Origin: Cellulomonas sp. KH9
Lineage (GTDB): Bacteria; Actinomycetota; Actinomycetes; Actinomycetales; Cellulomonadaceae
Direction: 5' to 3'
Assembly (NCBI RefSeq): GCF_900114185.1
Contig: NZ_FOSE01000002.1
Location: 249,909-313,908, forward strand
DNA: 64,000 nt
The notes beneath the pieces are model-generated. The model worked only from the letters and a program-made list of their open reading frames with translations. It did not search any database and had not been told where the DNA came from. Below, one piece after another: positions 1 through 9,451 of the stretch (position 1 is its first letter; each line of letters starts with the position of its first letter). A program made the translations under genes and the position numbers.

Positions 1-541
1 GCCCGGTGCGGAGCCGCACGCCCCCACCGGCTACGCGGCCGCCGTGCTGCTCGATGCCGCCGTCGCCAGCGCAGGGGAGCGGCTGGGGGCGGAGGTCGAC
101 GCGCTGCGCCGCTGGCTGGGCGCGGCCGCGCTCGTGCGCCCTGCGGGCCAGGTGCTCCTCGTCGGGGACGGTGCGGCGCGCCCCACGCAGGCCCTCGTCC
201 GCTGGGACCCCGCCGGCCTCGCCGAGCGCGAGCTCGACGAGCGCGCCGAGCTCCGGCTGCCGCCGGCGGTCCGGGTCGCCGCCCTGACCGGCACGCGGGA
301 CGCGGTCGCGGCGGTCGTCGCGCGCGTCGACGTCCCCGTGCTGGAGGTGCTCGGACCCGTGCCGGTGCCCCCGGACGACCGGGGCGCGGCGCTGGAGCCC
401 GAGGTGCGCACGCTCCTGCGTGTGCCCCCGGCCGACGGGGCGGCGCTGGCGGCGGCCGTCGCCGCGTCCGTCGCGATCCGCAGCGCCCGCCGGGAGGGCG
501 GCACCGTCCGCGTCCAGATGGACCCCGCCGACGTGCTGTGA
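1..541 (+). CDS. priA: PriA, primosomal protein N' (3' end only)
   Basis: The gene is cut by the left edge of the window; about 179 codons remain in the frame starting at base 2. PriA reloads the replicative helicase at collapsed forks. What is visible is the C-terminal region, an Ala/Val/Leu-rich alpha-beta segment closing in VRVQMDPADVL, which resembles the R-V-D-P ending usual for PriA. Position supports the call, since priA-fmt-rsmB is a common actinobacterial order. Actinobacterial PriA copies often have degenerate helicase motifs, but those would lie to the left and cannot be checked here. The next gene starts 39 bases downstream behind its own promoter hexamer. Confidence 0.75.
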   Translation, partial: PGAEPHAPTGYAAAVLLDAAVASAGERLGAEVDALRRWLGAAALVRPAGQVLLVGDGAARPTQALVRWDPAGLAERELDERAELRLPPAVRVAALTGTRDAVAAVVARVDVPVLEVLGPVPVPPDDRGAALEPEVRTLLRVPPADGAALAAAVAASVAIRSARREGGTVRVQMDPADVL

Positions 542-567
542 CGCACGGCGGGTGCGGTGAGCCGACC

Positions 568-573
568 TAGGAT
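568..573 (+). promoter_or_regulatory. Leaderless-type -10 hexamer of fmt
   Basis: TAGGAT ends 7 bases before ATG 581 and there is no Shine-Dalgarno sequence. The spacing puts the transcription start on or next to the start codon, so fmt is probably translated from a leaderless mRNA. This also supports 581 over the in-frame GTG at 557, which lies upstream of the hexamer. Confidence 0.6.
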
Positions 574-580
574 CGAACCC

Positions 581-1552
581 ATGCGTCTGCTCTTCGCGGG
601 GAGTCCCGCGGCCGCCGTTCCCTCCCTCGAGGCCCTCCTGGCCTCCCGGCACGAGGTGGCCGCGGTGCTCACCCGGCCCGATGCGCGCGTGGGGCGGGGG
701 CGGACGGTGCAGCCGTCGCCCGTCGGTGCCCTGGCCCGCGAGCGCGGTCTGCCGGTGCTGACCCCGCGGACGCTGCGCGACCCCGAGGTGGTCGCCGAGA
801 TCACCGCCCTGGGCGTGGACGCGGCACCGGTGGTCGCCTACGGGGTGCTCGTGCCGCCGGCGCTGCTCGACGTCCCGCGGCACGGCTGGGTCAACCTGCA
901 CTTCTCGGTGCTGCCCGCCTGGCGCGGGGCCGCGCCGGTGCAGCACGCGGTCATGGCGGGCGACGAGGTCACGGGCGCCTCGACGTTCCGGCTGGAGGAG
1001 GGGCTGGACACGGGGCCGGTGTACGGCACCCTCACCGAGACGATCCGCCCCACCGACACGTCGGGCGACCTGCTGGGTCGGCTGGCCGTGGCGGGGGCCG
1101 AGCTGCTGGTGCGGACGCTGGACGCGCTCGAGGACGGCGTGCTGGAGCCGGTGCCGCAGCCGGCGGACGGGGTGAGCCTGGCGCCCAAGCTGACGGTGCA
1201 GGACGCGCTGGTGCGCTGGCAGCACCCGTCGACCGCCGTCGACCGGCGGATCCGGGGCTGCACGCCTGCCCCCGGTGCGTGGACCACCCTGCCGGACGGG
1301 CAGCGGCTGGGCGTGGGGCCGGTGCGTCCCGTCCCGGAGGTGACGGACCTGCGCCCGGGCGAGGTGCGTGCGGACAAGCGGGAGGTGCTGGTCGGGACGG
1401 GGGCCGGCGCCGTGCGCCTGGGGGAGGTGACGGCACCGGGCAAGCGCCCGATGCCCGCGGCCGACTGGGCGCGGGGTGCGCGCCTCGACGCGGGGACCGT
1501 GCTGGGCCGGGTGCCGGAGGGTGCCGCAGCGTCCGAGGGGGGTGCCCGATGA
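581..1552 (+). CDS. fmt: Methionyl-tRNA formyltransferase
   Basis: Fmt transfers a formyl group from 10-formyltetrahydrofolate to initiator Met-tRNA in the cytoplasm. The 323-residue product has the normal family length. The N-terminal formyltransferase domain begins MRLLFAGSP, carries the catalytic N-x-H-x-S-x-L-P segment (VNLHFSVLP, about residues 104-112) followed by AWRGAAPVQ, and later GLDTGPVY with the conserved Asp. The C-terminal OB-like domain follows from about residue 205. The ATG at 581 is chosen because the domain starts there and a TAGGAT hexamer lies 7 bases upstream. The stop codon overlaps the start of rsmB by four bases (ATGA), which indicates translational coupling. Confidence 0.96.
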   Translation: MRLLFAGSPAAAVPSLEALLASRHEVAAVLTRPDARVGRGRTVQPSPVGALARERGLPVLTPRTLRDPEVVAEITALGVDAAPVVAYGVLVPPALLDVPRHGWVNLHFSVLPAWRGAAPVQHAVMAGDEVTGASTFRLEEGLDTGPVYGTLTETIRPTDTSGDLLGRLAVAGAELLVRTLDALEDGVLEPVPQPADGVSLAPKLTVQDALVRWQHPSTAVDRRIRGCTPAPGAWTTLPDGQRLGVGPVRPVPEVTDLRPGEVRADKREVLVGTGAGAVRLGEVTAPGKRPMPAADWARGARLDAGTVLGRVPEGAAASEGGAR

Positions 1553-3120
1553 GCCGGGAGGACGGCCCGCGCCGTGACGACCGTGCCGGGCGCGACGAGC
1601 GTCCGCGCCGCGACGGCGGCGGTCAGGACGCCCGGCGTGACGCGCGGGGCCGGCAGCGTGGTGAGGCGCGGGTGCAGGGTCGCGCGGCACGCACGACGGC
1701 GGCGCCGTCGCAACGTGCTCGGCAGGGCGACGCCGCCCGCGGTGCGGCGTACGACACCCTGCGGGCGGTGGCGGACTCGGACGCGTACGCCAACCTGGTG
1801 CTGCCGCCGCTGCTGCGCGAGCGCCGGGTCGCCGGGCGTGACGCGGCGTTCGCCACCGAGCTGGCGTACGGCACCCTGCGGCTGCAGGGCCGGTACGACG
1901 CCGTGCTGGAGCAGGCGTCGTCGCGTCCGCTCGCGCAGGTGGACCCGCCGGTGCTCGACGTGCTGCGGATGGGTGCGCACCAGCTGCTGGGCATGCGGGT
2001 GCCGCCGCACGCGGCGGTCTCCGAGACGGTGGGCCTGGCCCGCGAGCGCGTCGGGGCGGGGGCGGCGCAGTTCGTCAACGCGGTGCTGCGCCGGGTGGCC
2101 GAGCAGCCCCTGGACGTGTGGTTGACGCGGGTCGGGGACGCGGCCGACCCCACGGGCGAGGACGTGGTCGCGCGGCTGGCCGCTGTGGAGAGCCACCCCG
2201 CGTGGGTGGTCCGGGCGCTGCGCGAGTCGTTGGTGGGGTCGGGGCGCTCGGCGGACGAGCTGGCGGCGCTCCTGGAGGCGGACAACGCGCCGCCCCGGGT
2301 GACGCTGGTGGCGCGTCCCGGGCTCGTGACGCCGGCGGGGCTCGCGGAGCAGGTGGACGCGGTGCCGGCCGGTCTGGCGCCGACGGCGCTGGTGCTGACC
2401 GGGGGAGACCCGGGTGCGGTGCCGGCGGTCCGCGACGGCCTGGCGGGTGTGCAGGACGAGGGGTCGCAGCTCGTGACGCTCGCGTTCGCCGCGGCTCCCG
2501 TCGACGGGCGCGACGAGCGCTGGCTGGACCTGTGCGCGGGACCCGGCGGCAAGGCGGCGCTGCTCGGTGCCCTCGCAGCCGGTCGGGGGGCGCGGCTGGT
2601 GGCCAACGAGGTGCAGCCGCACCGCGCCCGGCTGGTCGAGCAGGCGCTGCGAGCGGTGCCCCGTGACGCCGTGGAGGAGGTGCGCACCGCGGACGGGCGC
2701 ACCGTGGGGGAGCTGGAGCCCGGCGCCTACGACCGGGTGCTGCTCGACGCCCCGTGCACGGGTCTGGGCGCGTTGCGGCGGCGTCCGGAGTCCCGCTGGC
2801 GGCGCACGCCGGCGGACCTGGCGACGCTCGGCGCCCTGCAGCGCGCGCTGCTGGCGTCGGCGCTGGCGGCCGTGCGTCCCGGGGGTGTGGTCGGGTACGT
2901 GACGTGCTCGCCGCACCTGGCCGAGACGCAACTGGTGGTGCTCGACGGGCTGCGGGCGGCCACGCGGGCCGGCACGCCCGCGGAGGTCGTCGACGCCGCG
3001 CCGGTCCTCGCCGGTGTCGCGCCGGCGTGGGAGCCGGTGACGGGGCGCACCGACGTGCAGCTGTGGCCGCACGTGCACGGCACCGACGCGATGCACCTGA
3101 CGCTGCTGCGGCGGCTCTGA
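1549..3120 (+). CDS. rsmB: 16S rRNA (cytosine-967-C5)-methyltransferase RsmB
   Basis: RsmB uses S-adenosylmethionine to methylate C967 of 16S rRNA. The 523-residue protein begins with about 60 residues of charged Arg/Asp/Gly-rich sequence, longer than in enteric homologues. A NusB-like RNA-binding helical domain follows (AAYDTLRAV to about residue 200), then the SAM-dependent domain. Visible motifs are the SAM loop [10 protein letters not shown], motif [10 protein letters not shown] and motif [12 protein letters not shown], which supplies the catalytic cysteine. ATG 1549 overlaps the fmt stop codon. Long Arg-rich N-terminal tails are common in actinobacterial homologues; what this one does is unknown. 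Confidence 0.94.
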   Translation: MSREDGPRRDDRAGRDERPRRDGGGQDARRDARGRQRGEARVQGRAARTTAAPSQRARQGDAARGAAYDTLRAVADSDAYANLVLPPLLRERRVAGRDAAFATELAYGTLRLQGRYDAVLEQASSRPLAQVDPPVLDVLRMGAHQLLGMRVPPHAAVSETVGLARERVGAGAAQFVNAVLRRVAEQPLDVWLTRVGDAADPTGEDVVARLAAVESHPAWVVRALRESLVGSGRSADELAALLEADNAPPRVTLVARPGLVTPAGLAEQVDAVPAGLAPTALVLTGGDPGAVPAVRDGLAGVQDEGSQLVTLAFAAAPVDGRDERWLDLCAGPGGKAALLGALAAGRGARLVANEVQPHRARLVEQALRAVPRDAVEEVRTADGRTVGELEPGAYDRVLLDAPCTGLGALRRRPESRWRRTPADLATLGALQRALLASALAAVRPGGVVGYVTCSPHLAETQLVVLDGLRAATRAGTPAEVVDAAPVLAGVAPAWEPVTGRTDVQLWPHVHGTDAMHLTLLRRL

Positions 3121-3142
3121 GCGCGGCGCCCGGCGGGGTCGG

Positions 3143-3148
3143 TAGCGT
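3143..3148 (+). promoter_or_regulatory. Leaderless-type -10 hexamer of rpe
   Basis: TAGCGT ends 7 bases before GTG 3156, which has no ribosome binding site. The spacing fixes the start codon. Confidence 0.6.
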
Positions 3149-3155
3149 GGTGCTC

Positions 3156-3827
3156 GTGCCACCCGTGCTGATCAACCCGAGCATCCTGTCCGCCGACTTC
3201 GCCAACCTCGAGCGGGACCTGCAGGCGATCGCGTCGGCGGACCACGCGCACGTCGACGTGATGGACCAGCACTTCGTGCCCAACCTCACGATCGGCCTGC
3301 CGGTGGTGCGGCGGCTGGCGGAGGTCAGCCCCGTGCCGCTGGACGTGCACCTCATGGTGGAGGACGCCGACCGTTGGGCACCGCAGTACGCGGAGGCCGG
3401 CGCCGCGTCGGTGACGTTCCACGCCGAGGCGACGCAGGCGCCGGTGCGCCTGGCGCGCGAGCTGCGCGCCGGCGGGGTGCGTGCCGCGGTGGCGCTGCGC
3501 CCCGCGACCCCGGTCGAGCCGTTCCTCGACCTCCTGGCGGAGGTCGACATGATCCTCGTGATGACGGTCGAGCCGGGCTTCGGTGGGCAGGCGTTCATCG
3601 AGGGCACGCTGGCGAAGGTGCGCCGGGCGCGCGCCGCGGTGGACGCGGCCGGTGCGGCGACGTGGATCCAGGTCGACGGCGGCGTCTCGCGCGACACCAT
3701 CGGGCGGATCGCCCGCGCCGGGGCGAACGTGTTCGTCGCGGGCTCGGCCGTCTACGGCGCGGCGGACCCCGCCCAGGAGATCGCGGCGCTGCGGGCGCTG
3801 GCCGAGCGCCCGACGACGCAGGCCTGA
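3156..3827 (+). CDS. rpe: Ribulose-phosphate 3-epimerase
   Basis: Rpe interconverts ribulose 5-phosphate and xylulose 5-phosphate in the pentose phosphate pathway; ribulose 5-phosphate is also the substrate of RibBA encoded just downstream. The 223-residue TIM barrel has the expected length. It starts [14 protein letters not shown] and contains the metal-binding segments [10 protein letters not shown] and DVHLMVE, the [10 protein letters not shown] loop and the phosphate-binding end DGGVSRDTI. The usual family motif reads VMDGHF; Gln replaces Gly here, a mild variation. The GTG start is set by the promoter hexamer 7 bases upstream. About 120 bases separate the gene from the FMN riboswitch, so rpe is probably not under FMN control. 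Confidence 0.95.
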   Translation: MPPVLINPSILSADFANLERDLQAIASADHAHVDVMDQHFVPNLTIGLPVVRRLAEVSPVPLDVHLMVEDADRWAPQYAEAGAASVTFHAEATQAPVRLARELRAGGVRAAVALRPATPVEPFLDLLAEVDMILVMTVEPGFGGQAFIEGTLAKVRRARAAVDAAGAATWIQVDGGVSRDTIGRIARAGANVFVAGSAVYGAADPAQEIAALRALAERPTTQA

Positions 3828-3944
3828 GGCCGCCGGCACCGGACCCTGCGCGTCCGGCCCGCGCCACCGGACACCACAGGTCGGGGTGCGGACGGGCGGC
3901 CGGGCGGGAATGCCCCGTGTGGCATCATCGTTGTCGAACACACA

Positions 3945-4074
3945 CGTGCTCCGGGGTCGGTGAAAGTCCGAGCCGGCGGTGACAGTCCGCGACCCGTGAT
4001 CCCCGCGAGGGGTGAGCGGTTGACCTGGTGGAACTCCAGGACCGACGGTGAAAGTCCGGATGGGAGGAGACGCG
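3945..4074 (+). promoter_or_regulatory. FMN riboswitch (RFN element)
   Basis: This is an FMN-sensing mRNA leader. The conserved RFN blocks appear in order: GGGGTCGGTGAAAGTCCGA (from about 3952), GGCGGTGACAGTCCGCGACCC (split here as 3975-3995), GGTTGACCTGGTGGAACTCC (from about 4018), then CGACGGTGAAAGTCCGGATG and the closing GGGAGGAGA (4062-4070). It precedes ribD by 85 bases and is expected to repress the rib operon when FMN is plentiful. The ends are approximate because the outer P1 helix was judged by eye. Confidence 0.95.
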
Positions 4075-4110
4075 TGCGCGGTGCGCCTGCGGCGTGCCGT
4101 GACGGTGCGG

Positions 4111-4152
4111 TCCTCCGCCCGTGCTGCCCCGGAGCCCTGACGGCGACGGAGG
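4111..4152 (+). promoter_or_regulatory. Candidate RBS-sequestering hairpin of the FMN riboswitch
   Basis: CCTCCG at 4112-4117 can pair with CGGAGG at 4147-4152, which contains the Shine-Dalgarno sequence of ribD. TCCTCC at 4111-4116 can instead pair with GGAGGA at 4063-4068 at the 3' end of the RFN element. The two pairings exclude each other, as expected for a translational switch. The complementarity is read directly; the mechanism is inferred. Confidence 0.45.
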
Positions 4153-4158
4153 TGGACG

Positions 4159-5292
4159 GTGACGCGGACGACGACCGACGACGCCGCACGCGACGTGCCC
4201 GTGCCGGGCCCGCAGGGCGTGCTCCCGCACGAGGTCGACGCGATGCGTCGTGCCCTGGGGCTGGCGCACCGCGGGCCGACGGGCCCCAACCCCCGCGTCG
4301 GGTGCGTCCTGCTCGGCCGCGACGGCGAGGTCCTCGGGGAGGGCTGGCACCGCGGTGCGGGCACCCCGCACGCCGAGGTCGCCGCGCTGGCCGACGCCCG
4401 CGAGCGCGGTGCGGCCGTGCACGGCGCCACGGCGGTCGTGACCCTCGAGCCGTGCGACCACACCGGGCGCACCGGCCCGTGCTCGACGGCGCTGCTCGCG
4501 GCCGGGATCGCGCGGGTGGTGGTGTCCGTGGAGGACCCCAACCCCGTTGCCGCCGGCGGCACGCGCCGCCTGCGGGAGGCGGGTGTCGACGTCCTGACGG
4601 GCGTCCTGGCCGACGAGGGTCTGGCCGCGCTGGGCGCCTGGCTGCCCGCGGTGCGCCACGGTCGCCCGTTCGTCACCCTGAAGACGGCCACCACGCTCGA
4701 CGGGCGCATCGCCGCCGTCGACGGCACGAGCCGCTGGATCACGTCGGACGTGGCACGCCGGCACGCGCACGCGCTGCGCGCGGACGTGGGGGCGATCGTC
4801 GTGGGCACGGGCACCGCGCTGACCGACGACCCGTCGCTGACGGCGCGCACCGAGGACGGCTCGCTCGTCGAGCACCAGCCGCTGCGGGTCGTCGTGGGCC
4901 GTCGCGACGTGCCCGCCGGCAGCCGGCTGCGGGGCCCCGGCGGGGAGCTGGTGACCGTGCGCACGCACGACCCCGCGCAGGTGCTGGCCGTGCTGCACGA
5001 GCGCGAGGTGCGCCACGTGCTGGTCGAGGGCGGCCCGACGCTCGCCGCCGCGTTCCTCGCGGCCGGCCTGGTGGACGAGGTCCACGCGTACATCGCCCCG
5101 GTGCTGCTGGGCGCCGGCCCGGCCGCGGTCGGCGACCTCGGCATCACCACCATCACGCAGGCGCTGCGCCTGGTGCCGAGCACGGTGGTCCCGTTGGGGC
5201 CCGACGTGCTCGTCGTCGCCACGCTCCGGCCCGCACCGGCCGGCGAGGCACCAGCCCCGGCCGCACGTCCGTCCACCGAGGAGGAGCACTGA
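4159..5292 (+). CDS. ribD: Bifunctional diaminohydroxyphosphoribosylaminopyrimidine deaminase / reductase
   Basis: RibD performs the deamination and the side-chain reduction that follow GTP opening in riboflavin synthesis. The 377-residue protein has the zinc deaminase domain first, with HAEV and PCDHTGRTGPC supplying the metal ligands. The reductase domain follows (about 160-360), starting FVTLKTATTLDGRIAA and including the TSDVARRHAHALRA and LVEGGPTLAAAF segments. The GTG at 4159 has GGAGG 6 bases upstream, the site that may be masked by the riboswitch hairpin. The end overlaps ribE by one base (TGATG). It is the first gene of the rib operon. Confidence 0.96.
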   Translation: MTRTTTDDAARDVPVPGPQGVLPHEVDAMRRALGLAHRGPTGPNPRVGCVLLGRDGEVLGEGWHRGAGTPHAEVAALADARERGAAVHGATAVVTLEPCDHTGRTGPCSTALLAAGIARVVVSVEDPNPVAAGGTRRLREAGVDVLTGVLADEGLAALGAWLPAVRHGRPFVTLKTATTLDGRIAAVDGTSRWITSDVARRHAHALRADVGAIVVGTGTALTDDPSLTARTEDGSLVEHQPLRVVVGRRDVPAGSRLRGPGGELVTVRTHDPAQVLAVLHEREVRHVLVEGGPTLAAAFLAAGLVDEVHAYIAPVLLGAGPAAVGDLGITTITQALRLVPSTVVPLGPDVLVVATLRPAPAGEAPAPAARPSTEEEH

Positions 5293-5906
5293 TGTTCACC
5301 GGGATCGTCGAGGAGCTGGGCACGGTCGTCGCGCTGGAGCGCGGGGCCGGGGACGAGGCGGACGCGCGGCTGCGCGTGCGTGGGCCGCTGGTCACGTCCG
5401 ACGCGCGACCGGGCGACTCGATCGCGGTCAGCGGCGTGTGCCTGACCGTCGCGGACCTGCCGGGCGACGGCACGTTCGTCGCCGACGTCATGCCCGAGAC
5501 GCTGCGGCGCTCCGCGCTGGGCGACCTCGCACCGGGCGACGCGGTCAACCTGGAGCGGGCGCTGGCGGTCGGCGGCCGGTACGGCGGGCACGTCGTGCAG
5601 GGGCACGTCGACGGTGTGGGCGTCGTGCGGTCGCGCAGGCCCGGCCCTCGCTGGGACGACGTGGAGATCGGGCTCGAGCCGGCGCTGGCTCGGTACGTGG
5701 CCGAGAAGGGCTCCATCACGGTGCAGGGCGTGTCGCTGACGGTGACGCACGTGGGCGACGACACGTTCGGCGTCTCGCTGATCCCCACGACCCTGCAGGT
5801 CACGACGCTGGGGACGCTCGCGCCCGGGGCACGGGTCAACCTGGAGGTCGACGTGCTCGCGAAGTACACCGAGCGGCTGCTGGCCACGGCGGGGGTGGCC
5901 CGATGA
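5292..5906 (+). CDS. ribE: Riboflavin synthase alpha subunit
   Basis: Riboflavin synthase dismutates two 6,7-dimethyl-8-ribityllumazine molecules into riboflavin plus a pyrimidine. The 204-residue protein begins with the family hallmark MFTGIVEELG and holds two lumazine-binding repeats (about 1-97 and 98-195), visible as SIAVSGVCLTV in the first and SITVQGVSLTV in the second. It sits between ribD and ribBA with one-base and four-base overlaps, so the cistrons are almost certainly translationally coupled. The name ribE is used here for the synthase; some databases call the same gene ribC. Confidence 0.96.
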   Translation: MFTGIVEELGTVVALERGAGDEADARLRVRGPLVTSDARPGDSIAVSGVCLTVADLPGDGTFVADVMPETLRRSALGDLAPGDAVNLERALAVGGRYGGHVVQGHVDGVGVVRSRRPGPRWDDVEIGLEPALARYVAEKGSITVQGVSLTVTHVGDDTFGVSLIPTTLQVTTLGTLAPGARVNLEVDVLAKYTERLLATAGVAR

Positions 5907-7279
5907 GCGGCGACATCCGTCTGGGCACGGTCGAGGAGGCGCTCGACGCGCTGCGCGCCGGCCGCCCGGTGCTCGTCTCGGACTCCCAGGACCGGGAGAA
6001 CGAGGCCGACGTGGTCCTCGCGGCGCAGTCCGCGACGCCGGAGTGGGTCGCCTGGACGATCCGGCACTCCTCGGGCTACCTCTGCGCGCCGATGACCGGC
6101 GAGCGCGCGGACGCGCTGGACCTGCCGCTGATGGTCCCGCACAGCCAGGACCCCCGCCGCACCGCGTACACGGTCACCGTCGACGCCGCGACGGGCGTCA
6201 CCACGGGGATCTCCGCGGCCGACCGCGCCCGCACGCTGCGGGTGCTGGCCGACCCCGCGTCGGGCCGCACCGACCTCATCCGCCCCGGGCACGTGCTGCC
6301 GCTGCGCGCCGTGCCCGGCGGGGTGCTGCACCGCGCGGGGCACACCGAGGCCGCGGTGGACCTGTGCCGGCTGGCCGGCCTGGAGCCGGTCGCCGCGATC
6401 GCCGAGCTGGTGCACGACGACGGCACGATGATGCGGCTGCCGGACGCGGCCGCGGTCGCCGCCGAGGAGGGCCTGGTGCTCCTGACGATCGCCGACCTGC
6501 GGGCCTGGCGCCTCGCCCACGGCGACACCGAGCCGGAGCCCGTCGAGCCGGCCGCCCTGGCGCCGCGCGTGCACGCCACCCACACCGCGTACCTGCCGAC
6601 GCGCCACGGCGACTTCCGCATCCACGGGTTCCGTGACCTGCGCACCGGCGACGAGCACGTCGCGCTCGTCTCGACGTCGGGCCTGGCCGCCGAGCCGACG
6701 GTGCGGGTGCACTCCGAGTGCCTCACCGGCGACGCGTTCGGGTCCGCGCGCTGCGACTGCGGTCCGCAGCTGGACGCGGCGCTGCAGATCGCCGCCGCCG
6801 AGGGCGGCGCGGTCGTCTACCTCCGCGGGCACGAGGGCCGGGGGATCGGGCTGCTCGCCAAGGTCGCCGCGTACGCCCTGCAGGACGAGGGCCGCGACAC
6901 CATCGAGGCCAACGTCGACCTGGGGTGGCCCGCCGACCGGCGCGAGTACGGCGCCGCGGCGGCGATCCTGGCCGATCTCGGCGTGCGGCGCGTCCGCCTG
7001 CTGACCAACAACCCGGCCAAGGTCGCCGGGCTGCGCGCCCACGGCATCGAGGTCACCCAGGTGCGCGGCCTGGAGGTGGGTCGCACCCCGCACAACGAGG
7101 CGTACCTGCGCACCAAGGCCGTCAGCATGGGCCACGCGCTGCACCTCGACGACCCCGCGACCGTGGGCGCACCGGACGTGGCACCCGCCGTGCACGTCGC
7201 CCCCGTCCTCGCCGGCCCCGCACCGGCGGGCGCCGACACGACCGACCACACGTTCGCACCCCTGGAGGAGCTGGCATGA
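5903..7279 (+). CDS. ribBA: Bifunctional 3,4-dihydroxy-2-butanone-4-phosphate synthase / GTP cyclohydrolase II
   Basis: RibBA supplies both precursors of lumazine, from ribulose 5-phosphate and GTP. The 458-residue product is a fusion. The DHBP synthase domain (about 1-205) has [13 protein letters not shown] and the HSSGYLCAP segment. The cyclohydrolase II domain (about 215-425) has [10 protein letters not shown], the zinc cysteines in [10 protein letters not shown], and the HEGRGIGLL loop. Both sets of active-site residues look intact, so neither half appears degenerate. ATG 5903 overlaps the ribE stop. A roughly 30-residue Ala/Pro-rich tail follows the last conserved block. Confidence 0.96.
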   Translation: MSGDIRLGTVEEALDALRAGRPVLVSDSQDRENEADVVLAAQSATPEWVAWTIRHSSGYLCAPMTGERADALDLPLMVPHSQDPRRTAYTVTVDAATGVTTGISAADRARTLRVLADPASGRTDLIRPGHVLPLRAVPGGVLHRAGHTEAAVDLCRLAGLEPVAAIAELVHDDGTMMRLPDAAAVAAEEGLVLLTIADLRAWRLAHGDTEPEPVEPAALAPRVHATHTAYLPTRHGDFRIHGFRDLRTGDEHVALVSTSGLAAEPTVRVHSECLTGDAFGSARCDCGPQLDAALQIAAAEGGAVVYLRGHEGRGIGLLAKVAAYALQDEGRDTIEANVDLGWPADRREYGAAAAILADLGVRRVRLLTNNPAKVAGLRAHGIEVTQVRGLEVGRTPHNEAYLRTKAVSMGHALHLDDPATVGAPDVAPAVHVAPVLAGPAPAGADTTDHTFAPLEELA

Positions 7280-7749
7280 GCGGTGCAGGCGCACCCACCT
7301 TGGACCTGGACGGCAGCGGCCTGAAGGTCGTCGTCGTCGCCGCGAGCTGGCACACCACCGTCATGGACGGTCTGGTCGCCGGCGCCGAGCGCGCGCTGGC
7401 CGAGGCCGGTGTGCGCGACGTCACCACCGTGCGCGTCCCCGGCTCGTTCGAGCTGCCCGTGGCCGCGCAGCGCGCCGCCGGCACGGCCGACGCGGTCGTC
7501 GCCCTCGGTGTCGTCATCCGCGGCGGCACCCCGCACTTCGACTACGTGTGCCAGGCCGCGACCTGGGGCCTGACGCAGGTCGGCCTGAACACCGGGGTCC
7601 CCGTCGGGTTCGGGCTGCTGACGTGCGACGACGAGCAGCAGGCCCTCGACCGTGCCGGGCTGCCCGGCTCGCGGGAGGACAAGGGCGCCGAAGCCGCGCA
7701 GGCGGCGGTCGCCACCGCGCTGACCCTGCGTGCGCTGGGCGACGCATGA
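7276..7749 (+). CDS. ribH: 6,7-dimethyl-8-ribityllumazine synthase
   Basis: RibH condenses the RibD-pathway pyrimidine with dihydroxybutanone phosphate and forms icosahedral shells or pentamers. The 157-residue product has the expected length. It contains the substrate-binding segments [16 protein letters not shown] and [16 protein letters not shown], and a C-terminal GAEAAQAAV helix. ATG 7276 overlaps the ribBA stop (ATGA). It is the last gene of the rib operon; hisE has its own promoter hexamer 35 bases later. Confidence 0.96.
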   Translation: MSGAGAPTLDLDGSGLKVVVVAASWHTTVMDGLVAGAERALAEAGVRDVTTVRVPGSFELPVAAQRAAGTADAVVALGVVIRGGTPHFDYVCQAATWGLTQVGLNTGVPVGFGLLTCDDEQQALDRAGLPGSREDKGAEAAQAAVATALTLRALGDA

Positions 7750-7783
7750 CGGACCCGTGTGCGGCTGCGGTCGGACGGACGTC

Positions 7784-7789
7784 TAGGCT
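7784..7789 (+). promoter_or_regulatory. Leaderless-type -10 hexamer of hisE
   Basis: TAGGCT ends 6 bases before GTG 7796; no Shine-Dalgarno sequence is present. Confidence 0.55.
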
Positions 7790-7795
7790 CGGCTC

Positions 7796-8059
7796 GTGAA
7801 GTCGTTCGAGGAGCTGTACGCCGAGCTGTCCCAGAAGGCCGTCACCCGCCCCGAGGGGTCGGGCACGGTCGCCGAGCTGGACGCCGGCGTGCATGCGATC
7901 GGCAAGAAGATCGTCGAGGAGGCGGCCGAGGTCTGGATGGCGGCCGAGCACGAGTCCGACGTGCGCGCCGCCGAGGAGATCTCCCAGCTGCTGTACCACC
8001 TGCAGGTGCTCATGCTCGCCAAGGGGCTGACGCTGCAGGACGTGTACACGCACCTGTGA
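7796..8059 (+). CDS. hisE: Phosphoribosyl-ATP pyrophosphatase
   Basis: HisE hydrolyses phosphoribosyl-ATP to phosphoribosyl-AMP, the second step of histidine synthesis. The 87-residue all-helical protein has the MazG-like fold, visible in [17 protein letters not shown] with the acidic metal-binding residues and the [10 protein letters not shown] helix. It is followed 61 bases later by hisG, the usual actinobacterial hisE-hisG pair away from the main his operon. A TAGGCT hexamer 6 bases upstream fixes the GTG start and suggests a leaderless transcript independent of the FMN riboswitch. Confidence 0.95.
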   Translation: MKSFEELYAELSQKAVTRPEGSGTVAELDAGVHAIGKKIVEEAAEVWMAAEHESDVRAAEEISQLLYHLQVLMLAKGLTLQDVYTHL

Positions 8060-8120
8060 GGGATCCCGGCCCCGCCGGACGCACCGCCCACCGACACCCA
8101 CCGAACCACCCGAGGATACC

Positions 8121-8969
8121 GTGCTGAGGATCGCCGTCCCCAACAAGGGCTCCCTGTCGGAGCCCGCCGTCGACATGCTCCGGGAGGCCGGGTACCGGCA
8201 GCGCCGCGACTCGCGCGAGCTGGTCCTGCCGGACCCGGACAACGACGTGGAGTTCTTCTTCCTGCGCCCGCGCGACGTCGCCGTGTACGTCGGCGCCGGG
8301 ACCGTCGACGTCGGCATCACCGGGCGTGACCTGCTCATCGACTCCGCCTCGTCGGCCGTCGAGCACCTGCCCCTCGGGTTCGCCCGCTCCACGTTCCGGT
8401 TCGCCGGCACAGCCGGTCGGCTGACCGACGCCCGGCAGATCGCCGGGCTGCGGGTCGCCACCTCCTACGCCGAGCTCGTGGCCGCCTACCTGCGCGAGCG
8501 CGACATCGAGCCGGCCGCGGTCGTGCGCCTCGACGGTGCCGTCGAGTCCGCCATCCGCCTGGGTGTCGCCGACGTGATCGCCGACGTCGTGGAGACCGGC
8601 TCCACCCTGCGTGCCGCCGGGCTCGAGGTCTTCGGGGAGCCGATCCTGCGCTCCGAGGCCGTCCTGGTCCGGCGTGCCGACGTGGACCAGCCCGCGGGCC
8701 TGGACATCCTCACCCGCCGGCTGCAGGGGGTGCTCACCGCCCGCGAGTACGTCCTCATGGACTACGACGTGCCGCTCGAGCTGGTGGACCAGGCCGTCGC
8801 CATCACCCCCGGCCTGGAGTCGCCCACGGTGTCACCGCTGCACAACGGCCAGTGGGCCGCCGTGCGTGCGATGGTGCCGCGCAACCAGACCAACCGCGTC
8901 ATGGACGCCCTGTACGACGTGGGCGCCCGCGCGATCCTCGTGACGTCGATCCTCGCCTGCCGGATCTGA
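8121..8969 (+). CDS. hisG: ATP phosphoribosyltransferase (long form)
   Basis: HisG catalyses the committed step of histidine synthesis, joining ATP and PRPP. At 282 residues it is the long form: the catalytic PBP-like domains start [11 protein letters not shown] and include [11 protein letters not shown] and [22 protein letters not shown]-terminal ACT-like regulatory domain (about 205-282) ends in VTSILACRI and usually mediates histidine feedback. The GTG start is preceded by GAGG about 6 bases upstream. It lies after hisE and is followed one base later by a PH-domain membrane gene that probably shares its transcript. Confidence 0.96.
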   Translation: MLRIAVPNKGSLSEPAVDMLREAGYRQRRDSRELVLPDPDNDVEFFFLRPRDVAVYVGAGTVDVGITGRDLLIDSASSAVEHLPLGFARSTFRFAGTAGRLTDARQIAGLRVATSYAELVAAYLRERDIEPAAVVRLDGAVESAIRLGVADVIADVVETGSTLRAAGLEVFGEPILRSEAVLVRRADVDQPAGLDILTRRLQGVLTAREYVLMDYDVPLELVDQAVAITPGLESPTVSPLHNGQWAAVRAMVPRNQTNRVMDALYDVGARAILVTSILACRI

Positions 8970-8970
8970 C

Positions 8971-9417
8971 GTGACGCCCGACGACGACCGGCTCGACGCA
9001 CCGTTCCGGCCGCGGCTCGCACGCGCCGTCACGCTGGGCGTCGCGGTCGCCGTGCTCGCCCTGACGGTCCTGCTCGTCGCCGTCATGCCCGGGCTCTCGC
9101 CGCTCGACCAGGTCGCGTTCGTGCTGTTCGCCCTCGCGATCGCGTGGTTCTGCTGGCGGCAGGCCTCCGTCAGCGCGGTCCCGGACGCGACCGGCCTGCG
9201 CGTGCGCAACCTCCTGGTCACCACGCACGTGACCTGGGCGCAGATCGTCTCGGTGCGGTTCGGGCAGGGACGGGCCTGGGTGCAGCTCGACCTGGCGGAC
9301 GGGGACACCCTCGCCGTCATGGGGGTGCAGCGCGCCGACGGTGAGCGCGCCGAGCGCGAGGCGCGCCGCCTGGCCACGCTCGTCGCACGGCGCAGCGCCA
9401 CGGCCGCCGACGACTGA
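8971..9417 (+). CDS. PH-domain-like membrane protein
   Basis: The 148-residue protein has two predicted transmembrane helices (about residues 20-42 and 46-62). A soluble beta-rich tail follows (about 65-130) of the bacterial PH type, with SAVPDATGLRVRNLL and HVTWAQIVSVRF. These small proteins are widespread in actinobacteria next to ribH/hisG; their role is not known. GTG 8971 lies one base after the hisG stop, so co-translation is likely. The assignment to the PH class rests on the overall pattern rather than on any catalytic residue. Confidence 0.75.
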   Translation: MTPDDDRLDAPFRPRLARAVTLGVAVAVLALTVLLVAVMPGLSPLDQVAFVLFALAIAWFCWRQASVSAVPDATGLRVRNLLVTTHVTWAQIVSVRFGQGRAWVQLDLADGDTLAVMGVQRADGERAEREARRLATLVARRSATAADD

Positions 9418-9418
9418 C

Positions 9419-9441
9419 CCGGGGCCGGCCGCCGGTCCCGG
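9419..9441. terminator. Convergent-gene hairpin
   Basis: CCGGGGCCGGC and GCCGGTCCCGG pair with one G-U between the convergent genes ending at 9417 and 9452. There is no T-tract. The arms are almost touching, so the real loop must open some pairs. Confidence 0.35.
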
Positions 9442-9451
9442 CGTCGCCGCG

